DNA of 64,000 nt from Lineus longissimus (lineage: Eukaryota; Nemertea; Pilidiophora; Heteronemertea; Lineidae). The notes below the pieces were generated by a model. That model saw only the letters and a program-made list of their open reading frames with translations, searched no databases and had not been told where the DNA came from. The DNA is taken from the NCBI RefSeq assembly GCF_910592395.1, contig NC_088316.1, forward strand, positions 11,346,001 through 11,410,000. Direction: 5' to 3'. The position numbers were made by a program, and so were the translations under genes. How positions within the stretch are numbered: position 1 is the stretch's first letter; each line of letters begins with the position of its first letter. This document shows positions 1-9,355 of the stretch, in pieces.

Positions 1-2
1 TG

Positions 3-125
3 GCAGATGACCCATCAATAGTTTGGACATGTCGTGAAGTGATGCCAGATCGTGTTTTGGAGACTGTGAGAAATCTTTATCCAAATCCGCCAGGGATTCC
101 ATACATGGTCCATAAGTGGCAATAG
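3..125 (+). CDS. 3' end of an unidentified coding exon
   Basis: An open frame enters from the left edge and ends at a TAG at 123-125, giving about 40 residues (start ADDPSIVWTCREV, end IPYMVHKWQ). It lies outside the 461-8037 transposon, so it belongs to the DNA into which that element inserted. The fragment is too short to assign to a family. The tryptophans, prolines and even codon use look like real coding sequence rather than a chance frame, but there is no second line of support. Confidence 0.35.
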   Translation, partial: ADDPSIVWTCREVMPDRVLETVRNLYPNPPGIPYMVHKWQ

Positions 126-454
126 GTTTCAGCAGCACTGATAGATAGACTACATTATTTTTTTGAGAAGGTGTTTTGGACGATTTTGAAATTTACAGTG
201 CACTTGGACAAATTTGTGACAGTTTTAGTTTTCGAGGATTCTAGGATTTTGCTCCTTGTTTCCATCATAGATACCATGGATATCTATCATAATACTTATG
301 CGGATTAGCAAAAATATATGCTTTAGAATTATTGAATTGTGTAGACTACCCTATCATAGACATGGATACATCTAAACAAAACAATATTCAGTAGGATTGT
401 GACATCACATAGTTATAGACTTGGATTATTAGTATCATATACATTATTCAGTAG
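126..454. other. Non-coding flank of the 461-8037 transposon
   Basis: AT-rich, without a convincing frame; it may be the 3' untranslated region of the exon that ends at 125. The word ATTCAGTAGGAT occurs near 387 and again near 446, and a third time just beyond the transposon at about 8053. The insertion site therefore lay in a locally repeated sequence. Confidence 0.4.
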
Positions 455-460
455 GATTAG

Positions 461-540
461 TACGAAAGCCCAGCAGGATCATTCGAGATTCGAGATTCGA
501 GATTCGAGATTCAATATCCAAAGCAGCCAATCAAAACATG
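461..540 (+). repeat. Left terminal inverted repeat
   Basis: Begins TACGAAAGCCCAGCAGGATC, then four ATTCGAG units, then a CCAAT-containing tail. It matches the reverse complement of 7958-8037 with only a few mismatches. The target duplication GATTAG sits immediately outside at 455-460. Confidence 0.9.
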
Positions 541-600
541 TGTTTCTTAAGGCAGCCAATGAAAACAAGCGTTTCTTACGTGTCATGGGGGCGTGCACAA
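521..600 (+). promoter_or_regulatory. Putative promoter at left end: two CCAAT boxes
   Basis: Two direct copies of a ~27-bp segment (near 524-549 and 553-578) each carry CCAAT (527-531, 556-560) and end in GTTTCTTA. They lie 90-130 bp upstream of the proposed first coding exon of the kinase gene. The mirror position at the right end also has two CCAAT motifs. This suggests that the terminal repeats act as promoters for both convergent genes. No TATA box is evident. Confidence 0.45.
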
Positions 601-651
601 ACACAATGGCGACGAGATATAACACCATCACCGTAACTGGTGGAAGTGGGA

Positions 652-3600
652 ATGAACCAGCAACTCACAATTGATGAATTAGGTAAGGTGAATCGCAAAC
701 AAGTATATAGGCCTAAATGAGGTCTTCAGTTTTGATGCATAGTGCGTAGTACGAGCTGTTATCTAGTCGAAATAAAACCAACAGATTTTGCAGCTCGCCG
801 ACATTACACACGTACAGCAGTACCGGTACATGTAGGCCTATAGGCTATTTATATAGTAGTAGGGTGGACTACACCGGGGTATTCCAGTAAATATAGTTAC
901 ACTAGTCTACATGCGTCCTAAAAGGATGCTATCGAACTGTGGTAAATGTATGGGGGGGGTATACACAGCTTATTTTGGCATAGGTAGCCTCGCCTACCAC
1001 TGGAATGGACATATAGAGCCCCTGTATATAATGTCGCCCCAGCCAACGATTTTCAGCTCCGGGACTTACTTAGAGGGCTTCGTTGGCAGCTTCGTGTAAG
1101 CATGGTCGTACGATTCACACTGAATAGGCAGCATGATATTAAATCAAACTTTGATATATGATTGCAAGTAAAATGCATTATTTGATAGGCCTATATGATT
1201 TATAGGCCTAAATCAATGATATTGAAACAAGTAGGCCTAGCTGTGAACGAACACGTCCGATGCCTGTTGGATGGCCTATTCATTTCGCCTGGGAGTGCCT
1301 CTTTCGATCTACACGCCATCATTCTTCTGGAGTTAGCAGTTGCATCGATAATAGATAACCCAAATCAGGTGATGGCTTAGTTTTGAGTAAACAATGTTGC
1401 ATGCGAACTGTCTTCAACTAGGCCACTGAGTATGGGTCGTTATTACCGCAAAAAAGGGGTCGACAGAGAGGTCAAAGACACAAGTAGATGTTTATGATTG
1501 TATTCGTTGAGATGCTTGACGGCGCTGCGAATTTGTTTACTGTAAGAAAGAGTTTTAACGCGCGAGATTTGTATACAGAGAGAGTTTAAAAGACACAACT
1601 GTCCCATTACACCATGGTCACTATCCCTTTAGTTAAGTTTCGTCACCTAGAGTCTTCGTAACTCGCTTGCTTGCCAATTAAATTTCTGTTTGGTATACAA
1701 ATCTCGCCCGTCTTTTGAATTTTCTCTTTAGTAACTGAGAAAATTCAAAGGACATCAACTTTCGATATTACATGCATTCGTACGTAGGCCTAGGCCTAAA
1801 ACATAAAATGCTTATACATGTACCTTATGTATTGACATTTCAAATTCACTTTTCCTTTTCAGCTCAAGTATTTCCTGGAGCTTCTTCACTCGCCTATATG
1901 GATGAGGGGTGCTCTGAGAAGGTCGTTGTACCTGCCAATGATGGCGTCTTTAAAACGCCAGTGGGAGGATGGGACAAAGCTGGCAGGACATTTTATGTTG
2001 TTGATGGTATGTTGGTTTGATATGATTGTGTTTAATATAATGTTTTTTGTTCGTACTATTTGCTATATATAAATTATGTCTCAGTATGTACTACATGAAT
2101 CCTTCTCCTGCTGGCCACACCAGTATGTCATGGTGGGTTTCACGCTCACTATTGCGGCCATCTCTTTTTACAAGTGACACCTACTACGCCGTGACTACAA
2201 CAGCGTTGTTGTACTGGCCTTTGATTCGAGCAAATTTAACAATGTTTTTTTATTTACTACAGGTAAAAGAGGAGCAGACGATAACGAAACGCGCATTACG
2301 GAAATTATGCAAAATATTCGGACCCAAAAGAAAAAGCCACGCACCGAGGCGAAGGTGTGTTTGTGAATAAAAATGTTTTGTAAGAGTCTAGTATAGTATG
2401 TTTTGGCTGGTGCATAAAATAATCTGATACCTCTTGTGACTTTACTTTGGAGAATAGAGGAATCCATGAGTGGTTTTCCCCCTAAGGCTTATTTAGAGTT
2501 CATGTTCACCAAGGCATAGTATTAGTTGCAAACCATGTCTCCTTGAATTAAATATGATGTATGGTGTTCAGTGCAGCTAAATTGACTTTCGTTTAATTTT
2601 TCAGGATAGCACGACAAGTATTGCTTCAAGAGACAAGGCGGAAAAACGCTCCTATACCAGGAGCAAGAATCCAAAGATTCGTGTTGGTTGGCGTCACTTT
2701 AAGAATGGCGCTTTCAAGCAAGTGTTCTTCAAAGACGGTGGGGGAGTAAGGGAAATTCCCTTAACAACATTGGACTGTACCATTGAAGAAATTGTTCACT
2801 TGTCAACGAAAGTATTCTTTCCAAAAGGAATCTCAAGATATGGCAAGATAACAGATATGCTGACCTCTCTTGGTGATTTTGCTGGCGATACCATTGAGAA
2901 GTTTGACTCGGAAGGTGAAGGTGATGAAACTTTGGGTACCTATTTGCATGCAAAAGGACTACACATCTCAAGGTGCACGTTCTATATCATGACCAAAGCG
3001 AATCAGGATATTGCCGAACCTACCCCCTCCTCAGCAAGCCAATCAGCTAGTTCCGTTACTGACCAGCCGGAGAACCAAATTTACAACGAAGGAGCAGAAT
3101 ACCCCACGCTCGAGGAAACTCCTAGGCATGCAGAATCAGCAACCAGTCTGACTAAGGCAACGTTGGACGGCTCCGTTTCTAACCAGTCGGCCACTGTCAG
3201 TGTCAGGCAATTCGGTACAGGTAATTCGGCACCCGATCAAGCAAAAAGTCAAATACCCTTTGTATCGGGAGATTCGTCAGCCACTGCCAGTTCCTTCCCA
3301 CCAATTGGGAGAGCTTCAGCATATTTGGTACCGGTGGATAATTTTGGCACAGTTTCCAAACACAAACCATTGACATACAATACATTCGCGAGCGCATTTC
3401 GAATTGTACCATCAAAGTATCCTATAGGAAATGCCATTCGATTGCCCAGTGCAAGGACGTCACGTCCATGGATGAGCCTGTTGTCGAAGATGATTACAAT
3501 CCGGTTATGAATGGTTTCTCTGTTGGTCGTATAGAAGTGGCTGGAAGGTGCTTCATTGATACCGTATTTGATGAAGATACATCGGTCGTGAAGAAGCGCT

Positions 3601-4777
3601 GCATTTTCCCCTCATCTAAAGACGGCGTCGATGGGATAATTGTGCACAGTCCGCTAGAAGTATGGGGACAAGATGAAAACAACCTTGTAATTGGGGTGGT
3701 CACTGGAGAGAGTGATGAAATACTTTACGAATGGTACAAAGACAATATGTCCATTGCCAAAGGCCCGACAGTTAGCCTGATCATCGTTCAGGAACCTGGA
3801 GTATATTCCTGTCAGGTGTCGTTTGCCAATCTTTCTCAGATGTCCAAATCGGTGCAGATTATTTCTGTCACAGAGACAGAGGATGCGAAAGAACAGGTTG
3901 ATCCCACACCAGGAAATTCCACTGCTGTTCCAGAAGTTGCCGTTGAAGAGCTGAACATCAATTATCAATCCACGTTAGGAGTTGGATCTTTTGGAACCGT
4001 ATGCAAGGGAACCTGGGCTGGCTCCGAAGTAGCAGTTAAAAAGGTGCCAATCAACAAGAGGAGCAAAATAGCTATGATGCGCCAAGTTGAAAAAGAAATA
4101 GAAATCAATACCAGGTTGAGGCACCCAAATATTGTGCAGTTTTTGGCTGTTGCCAGAGAAACATCTGCTGTTCATCTTGTACATGAATATATGAGGGGAT
4201 GCAACATGGAGGACGCAATCTTCGACGAACAAACAAAAATGGATATGCAAATAAATGCCGAAGACAAAATATACATTGCTAGGCAGTGTGCGCAGGGGTA
4301 GCCTACATGCATGCCTTGAAGCCTATCGTTCTCCATCAGGACATAAAACCAAGCAATGTTTTAATAAAGAAAGGTTGTTTCACCACCAAACTCTGTGACT
4401 TGGGTGTCAGCCGCATAAAGTCGATTGCTGCAGCAACAACAACCACAGTTGGCCGAGGCAGTGGCACTCCCGCATACATGGCTCCGGAGTGTTTAGTCAG
4501 TGGCACCAAAACCTCTCCTCCCACTGACATCTGGTCATTAGGATTACTGTTCATCGAGTTCTTTACTGAGCAAGATACATGGTCAGTGGACGACGACGTT
4601 GATCCGATATCTGTCATTATGGAGAAAATGAGGGGAAATGTCTTACCATTTCATGCTATTGACAACAAATGTGTACCTCGTACAGTGAGTGATATCATCA
4701 AGAGCTGTGTCAATTACGACGATAATGCCCGCCCTACTGCCGATGATGTTGTCAAGGAATTCTCGTCGCTGATGTAA
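652..4777 (+). CDS. Transposon-borne N-domain / Ig-like / protein kinase protein (one frameshift)
   Basis: Phase-matched exons: 652-682 (ATG, donor GTAAGG), 1863-2006, 2263-2354, then 2605 onward. Exon 4 starts with a domain of about 110 residues containing WRHF, KDGGGVREI and VFFPKGISR, which I do not recognise with certainty, followed by a Ser/Thr-rich linker. Near 3350-3470 the reading frame changes, either through a short intron or an indel. Next comes an Ig-like stretch (W in YEWYKD, C in YSCQV; the usual first Ig cysteine is absent) and a protein kinase domain: glycine loop GVGSFGTV, lysine VAVKK, catalytic loop HQD (not HRD), DLG (not DFG), APE, DIWSLG. A run of four G at about 4292-4295 lacks one base, breaking the frame within the kinase domain; this could be decay or a sequencing error. 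The nature of the kinase (TKL/STE-like) is uncertain. The gene lies entirely inside the transposon. Confidence 0.75.
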
Positions 4778-5156
4778 CGATTCCTACGACCGGCAGATGA
4801 CGATATATATATGGACCCAGTTGCTTGATCCTCTGACTGCAACCTATTTTTGATAAGAGGCGAGGTTATTTTGTTATTATGTATGCGTATTTGTATTTGT
4901 ATGTCTAGAACAACCTACCAGCGGACCATTGAAATACGGAATTCCCGTCGCCAGTTATATAGGCATCCGCATTCCGATGGTTCGCGAGGTTCCCCCTCCG
5001 CCCCGTTGAGGCGGGAGCATGCGCAGTAGGCATCGGAGCCATAGATTCTGAAAACTTGACTTGATGCTTTTATTGATTTATTGTAATTGACTAAGTGTTA
5101 TTGTGCTGTTGATGTTTGCAACTTGCCGAGTCGTCTGGGCAAGTATCTTGTGCATT
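4778..5156. other. 3' non-coding region of the kinase gene
   Basis: No convincing coding frame. It includes a short CpG-rich patch near 4985-5035 with GCATGCGCAG, an NRF1-like word. The region separates the kinase stop codon from the repeats that lie between the two convergent genes. Confidence 0.4.
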
Positions 5157-5385
5157 TTTTTACTGATTTATTGTCACCGACTGTGGTTTCTACAGTTGAT
5201 TTTCTAAACTTGTCTATAGTTGTGTGGGCTCCTCCGCTTTATTTACTGATTTATTGTCATCGACTGGTTTCTCCAGTTGATTTTTTAACCCTGCCTATTT
5301 TAGTTGTATGGGGGCGTACCTAAAGAACTCACTCCGTTTTATTTACTGATTTATGGTCATCAACTGCTATTTTCAGTTGATTTGT
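5157..5385. repeat. Degenerate ~80-100 bp tandem repeats
   Basis: About three imperfect copies of a unit with the sequence order TTTACTGATTTATTGTCA, ..CGACTG.., CAGTTGATTTT, TAGTTGTGTGGG. Copies start near 5157, 5239 and 5339. They are non-coding and lie within the 461-8037 element, next to the 60-bp minisatellite. Confidence 0.6.
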
Positions 5386-5388
5386 GTG

Positions 5389-5808
5389 AAATGCTCAGGT
5401 CAGAGTGGGATAAACATAAATTAGTTATTCATGTTGTGTTCAATTGTATAATGCTCAGGTCAGAGTAGGATAAACATTAATTAGTTATCCATGTTGTGTT
5501 CAATTGTATAATGCTCAGGTCAGAGTAGGATAAACGTAAATTAGTTATCCATGTTGTGTTCAATTGTATAATGCTCAGGTCAGAGTAGGATAAACATAAA
5601 TTAGTTGTTCAAGTTGTGTTCAATTGTATGATGCTCAGGTCAGAGTAGGATAAACATAAACTAGTTGTTCAAGTTGTGTTCAATTGTATAATGCTCAGGT
5701 CAGAGTAGGATAAACATAAATTAGTTATCCATGTTGTGTTCAATTGTATAATGCTCAGGTCAGAGTAGGATAAACGTAAATTAGTTGTTCATGTTGTGTT
5801 CAATTGTG
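5389..5808. repeat. 60-bp minisatellite, 7 copies
   Basis: Seven head-to-tail copies of a 60-bp unit beginning ATGCTCAGGTCAGAGTAGGA and ending TGTTCAATTGTATA, with only scattered substitutions. It lies between the 3' ends of the convergent kinase and transposase genes. The copies are very similar to each other, so the array is young or kept homogeneous. Confidence 0.95.
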
Positions 5809-6194
5809 TATGTCATGAATCAAAGTGTTCTGCTCATGTAATTTTCATTAATAAAAAATATCACGACTTTACATTTTGCATTTATTGCTTCTTTGTTACA
5901 GTACCTTTACGCGAAGTACGTACATAATAGAGTAATAAAGCTATATTACTAGAGGTGGAGAAGTGGGACTCCCTCTGTATCATACCCCTAGCCTTTTTCA
6001 CCCCTGCCGACGTCTGATGACCTGTCCATTCATATCATTTAACAGACCATGAAATTTAAAAATAGACATTACAACTAGCAGTCCAAACTAAAGACAGAAT
6101 ACCATTACCAAAGTTAGGGGAGTTGTGAAAGATGATCATCCGCCGCCGCTGCTATACATATACATGTATATACTTATTGCTTGTCATCACAATG
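5809..6194. other. Non-coding spacer 3' of the transposase gene
   Basis: A plus-strand AATAAAAAAT near 5850 and AT-rich DNA fit transcript ends of the convergent genes. No coding potential seen. Confidence 0.4.
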
Positions 6195-7460
6195 TTAATT
6201 GTACCGAGCCAATTCGGTAGTAAAGCGGTCAAAAAGGTCGGCTGCTTCGTTCACATTTGATGGCATGCGATGGTTTGGCAAGACCAAGTGTGCGAGATCA
6301 ATGAAATCCTGTGAACACCCATGTAAAGGCCGATCTTCTCCATATAGCTGCTGACAATAATCAGTGTCGTCGGCATCACAAGCAACTCCACAAGCTCGGC
6401 CGCCGTACGACTCCGGCATAAAAAAAAACACGTCAGGCTTCCCTCTGGGGCTCTCACTATTCCTTTTCACTTGTATTCTGTGCTGATTCCACTGTATGAC
6501 AACCCGATGAAGCTCTTCCTGGAGGACGTCCATAAAGCAGTATCGAATACACTCAATATGTAACGGATCACCATCATTAAACAGGTTGACCTCACGTAAA
6601 TCTTTAAAAAATGCAATCCACCAGTCCGCATCTTGTCTCCGTAAAATGCTCCACCAAGCCTCAATGCGTTGGTTGGCGGTACTTTTACCATATATGAAAC
6701 AGTTATCCGTAGTGGCTGTATCACTGAGCATATGCAAAAGGACTTGCAGTTCCTCCAGCTTAGTGTTTTCAGTTCCCAAGTCACACCTGCACACCTCTGG
6801 ACAATTACCAAGTTGCTCCACAGTATCTAAGAAATATCTTGATATGATTTCAGGATTGTTATTGCTGGGCCCCACTTCTAGCCATAGAATACGCCTAGAA
6901 AAACCATCAATTGCCCCATGGATGGCGAACCCATAAGGCTTCAGTTTGTCATAACCGTCTATATGCCAAGTGAAGTTTGGTCCAGGAGATGTATAATGGC
7001 GTCTAAGCAGTCGTCGTTGTCTCCTTCTTGCTATGCCATCAGGATCGATTACACGCATAAGTTCCATGACCTTTTCCCGTGTGACGGCAAAGCGATATTC
7101 ACTGGTCAGCCTCTTCCAAACCGTTCGGTATCCAAGACATTGACCGCTATTTTCAATTATTTCAAGAATTGCGCCAACGATCGCATGAAGATCAACATGC
7201 TGAGTGCGGCGTTTCAAACCAAGGCTTCTCAAAATGCGTTTAACCTGTGATGTACCTATTCCTATTCTATGAACAGTCTGAAAAGATTGTGCGATCTCCA
7301 CGTTGGTATAGCCCTGCCAAAAGTAACTTGCAATAACGTCTTCCCTTGGTCTGTTACCATTCGGCTGTAAAGCTGGGGTGTACTCTGGCAGCACCATTTT
7401 ACTGTAGAAAAAAAAGAATTTTCCTTTAGTATCGGTATACTCACGCCATTGATTCACCAT
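6195..7460 (-). CDS. Integrase-core (rve, IS3-like) DDE transposase
   Basis: One uninterrupted frame of 421 codons. Residues ~45-85 hold a helix-turn-helix-like segment (TNVEIAQSF...VKRILRSLG). The catalytic core has D168 in WHIDGYD, D227 in CRCDLGTEN and E267 in QRIEAWW, a D-58-D-39-E arrangement like IS3 and retroviral-type integrases. It is the expected mobility enzyme of the 461-8037 element. The start is uncertain. From 7460 the first codons run into a GTGAGT and a T-rich tract ending CTACAG at 7402, which resembles a very short intron, so Met at 7397 (MVLPEY) may be the true start. The lack of stops and frameshifts suggests recent activity. Confidence 0.9.
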   Translation of the reverse strand: MVNQWREYTDTKGKFFFFYSKMVLPEYTPALQPNGNRPREDVIASYFWQGYTNVEIAQSFQTVHRIGIGTSQVKRILRSLGLKRRTQHVDLHAIVGAILEIIENSGQCLGYRTVWKRLTSEYRFAVTREKVMELMRVIDPDGIARRRQRRLLRRHYTSPGPNFTWHIDGYDKLKPYGFAIHGAIDGFSRRILWLEVGPSNNNPEIISRYFLDTVEQLGNCPEVCRCDLGTENTKLEELQVLLHMLSDTATTDNCFIYGKSTANQRIEAWWSILRRQDADWWIAFFKDLREVNLFNDGDPLHIECIRYCFMDVLQEELHRVVIQWNQHRIQVKRNSESPRGKPDVFFFMPESYGGRACGVACDADDTDYCQQLYGEDRPLHGCSQDFIDLAHLVLPNHRMPSNVNEAADLFDRFTTELARYN

Positions 7461-7899
7461 GTAAGCAGGGGTTTCCAGTTACCCATCCCTCTGCACAGGC
7501 CCACGGATCTCAAGACACAATTATAGTGTTATAGATCCGTGACAGGCCTAACGCTTTATTGCACCAGCGTCCTTTGTTTAGAATGACTATGATTGCACTG
7601 ATTCCCCCTCTCCCGTTGGGGAATGTGTCAACAATTCGAGCGTTCGCGCCCTCAGAACTAGGGCTGTGCTTGTATTCTAATTCCGGATGAACAGTGCACT
7701 GTAGTGGCCTGACATCACTTACGTACAGTTACAAGGAAATGTTTACACATTAAATGTCACCGGCAAGATCTAGGCTAACATAGGCTCTACATGCTTTATA
7801 TAATACTTACTATAGTACTTGAATTACCGTTCGGATTCAAATAATTGATTAAACATAACTAAGTATCTCGATCAATGTGTCGCCATTTTTACTCGTAGT
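7461..7899. other. 5' flank of the transposase gene, inside the transposon
   Basis: No coding potential seen. It probably holds the transposase 5' untranslated region and introns, by analogy with the left end of the element. Confidence 0.3.
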
Positions 7900-7985
7900 C
7901 CAAGCGGTTACTGCAATACGGCATGCCATTGGTCCTACTATAGTATGCCAAGCAAGCCATTTTCTGATTGGCTACTTCGGATATT
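7900..7985 (-). promoter_or_regulatory. Putative promoter at right end: two CCAAT boxes
   Basis: Read on the minus strand, CCAAT occurs at 7981-7977 and 7932-7928, just inside the right terminal repeat and upstream of the transposase. An ATGGCGACA near 7892 (minus strand) mirrors ATGGCGACG at 606 on the left side. The two ends are therefore similar beyond the terminal repeat itself, consistent with paired, inward-facing promoters. Confidence 0.4.
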
Positions 7986-8037
7986 GAATCTCGAATTTCG
8001 AATCTCGAATCTCGAATGATCCTTCTGGGCTTTCGTA
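7958..8037 (-). repeat. Right terminal inverted repeat
   Basis: Reverse complement of 461-540, with few mismatches. It ends GGGCTTTCGTA at 8037, followed by the target duplication GATTAG (8038-8043). Confidence 0.9.
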
Positions 8038-8225
8038 GATTAGAATATATATTATTCAGTAGGATAAGGATATATACTTATGGACTAAAGGATACAGAAA
8101 ACAGACCAAAATCACTTTGGTAGGAAACTCTTTATTATGCATGATCTCTAGCATATCTAGTTCTTTCCTGCATGCTCACTCATGATTATTAGCCATGTGC
8201 TCAATGTTTGTAAATAATGCATCAC

Positions 8226-8418
8226 CAGGGGCCGGTTGCACAAAAGAAAAAAATAGTTAAAAATCACTGTTAGTTTATCTTGGCGTTAACTTAACTCCAA
8301 AAAGTTAATTTGGGTTGCAAGAAAGAAAATTATTTAAAAGTAGCGTTAAGTTAACGCTAACTTTAACTGACCTCCTAACCCCAAGATAAATCCCTATTTC
8401 GGAGTTAGTTGAAACAAA
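8226..8418 (+). repeat. Probable 5' end of a Harbinger element
   Basis: Starts near AGGGGCCGGTTGCACAAAAG, a terminal-repeat-like sequence of the kind often found on Harbinger elements (from memory). It is followed by TTAACTTAAC-rich subterminal sequence and leads straight into the truncated HARBI1-like frame. I found no matching right end. Confidence 0.45.
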
Positions 8419-8900
8419 ATGGTGGACAACCAGGCCCTGTTTGTGGCTTTCCAGCCATTTTTTCAAGCTCCACGGCATTTTAGACAAAGAATCAACCACT
8501 TAGAGTTCTTCAATGACAATAAACTTTTTAAAAGATACCGTTTTTGCAGAGAAATCATTGTTTTGATAGTTGAAATGCTCAGGGAGGACATTGAAAGTGC
8601 GACCAACAGAAGCCATGCAATTTCGCCTGAGGTGCAAGTCTTGATTGCTCTCCGTTATTTTGCATCTGGAGCTTTCTTTGAAGTTATTGGGGACACTTTC
8701 GGTGTAGACAAAGCTAGTGTAAGTCGTATGGTGCACAGGGTGGCTGGCCTGTTAGATGCTGCACGGGACGATTTTATTGTGTGGCCCCAGTCGGTGGAGG
8801 AGAGGCGTCGAATTCAAGCTGGATTCTATGCGATCTCACATTTTCCTAAAGTATTGGGATGCATCGACGGCACGCACATCAGAATAATATGCCCCAGTGA
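8419..8900 (+). pseudogene. Truncated HARBI1-like (PIF/Harbinger) transposase
   Basis: The frame starts MVDNQALFVAFQPFFQ. It has the family's N-terminal helices (YRFCREIIVLIVEML; ISPEVQVLIALRYFASG; FGVDKASVSRMVHRV) and the first catalytic aspartate region (LGCIDGTHIRI). After ICPSEP at about 8900 the family sequence stops, so the second Asp and the Glu are missing. The frame stays open to 9132, but the rest reads like low-complexity and LTR-type DNA. It is a 3'-truncated, non-functional copy, unrelated in detail to the intact Harbinger at 49304-52344. Confidence 0.8.
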
Positions 8901-9019
8901 GCCACGTCCTGATGCTGATCACATCCAAAACCCAGCCAATGCTGCTGAGAATGACCAGGTGATGCAAGATGACCAGATAGGCCTACATGCTCCTGATCCT
9001 GCACATGCAGCTGCACTGC

Positions 9020-9290
9020 CTGTATGGTATCCCCAGTCGTCTCAACTGGGGAGTGAGACCGTGCCACAAGGCATAAAAGAGAAACTGTGTTATGAGACCC
9101 GGAGGTGTGTACGCGAAAGCGATCGACGATAAATAAAGCCGATTTGACAATCATTCTGTCAAGCAGTTTTGAACTCTTTTCCCGGCTCTACGTATAATCC
9201 GGAGAGATAATATATCTGGCGACCTTCCCCAAGAACTGATTGAGGAATCTTCTGGCGTGTAACCTAATATTCCTGGCCGGGAAAGTTGAA
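9020..9290 (+). repeat. LTR-like segment with polyadenylation signal
   Basis: Contains a small inverted pair CCCCAGTCG...CAACTGGGG (9030-9050), a TATA-like CATAAAAG, and AATAAAGCCGATTTGACA at about 9132. It is followed by TCTGGCGACC, which resembles an LTR edge. The AATAAAGCsGATTTGACA word recurs at about 10460 and 11418, so these may be ends of one repeat family. Exact borders were not found. Confidence 0.35.
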
Positions 9291-9355
9291 ATGTCATGAT
9301 CGATGGTGTCAAACTAGATCGCCGCTCGCTCAATGCACGGTAGTGCAATGGTGTA

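Larger units (their letters stand above)
461..8037. mobile_element. 7.6 kb integrase-core DNA transposon (IS3EU-like) carrying a kinase gene
   Basis: The two ends are inverted copies over about 80 bp, starting TACGAAAGCCCAG. The element is flanked by a perfect 6-bp direct repeat GATTAG (455-460 and 8038-8043). Just inside each end are four tandem copies of ATTCGAG (one copy on the right has a single change). It contains two convergent genes: a spliced plus-strand Ig-kinase gene (652-4777) and a minus-strand transposase with an rve-type DDE core (6195-7460). A minisatellite lies between their 3' ends. The 6-bp duplication and the IS3-like core fit the eukaryotic IS3EU group as I know it; the family name is from memory and was not checked. 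Ends and duplication are read directly from the sequence. Confidence 0.9.

Noticed and set aside
911-1380. Short open frames in the first intron of the kinase gene
   Set aside because: No domain features; they lie between phase-matched exons 652-682 and 1863-2006 and are most simply intronic.
2195-2467. Minus-strand frame over the third kinase exon
   Set aside because: It is the reverse shadow of a supported plus-strand exon and has no family features.
3221-3352. GT-AG intron (CAG|GTAATT ... GGCACAG) to explain the frame change in the kinase gene
   Set aside because: Phase does not match the downstream frame by one base, so this intron alone cannot join the exons.
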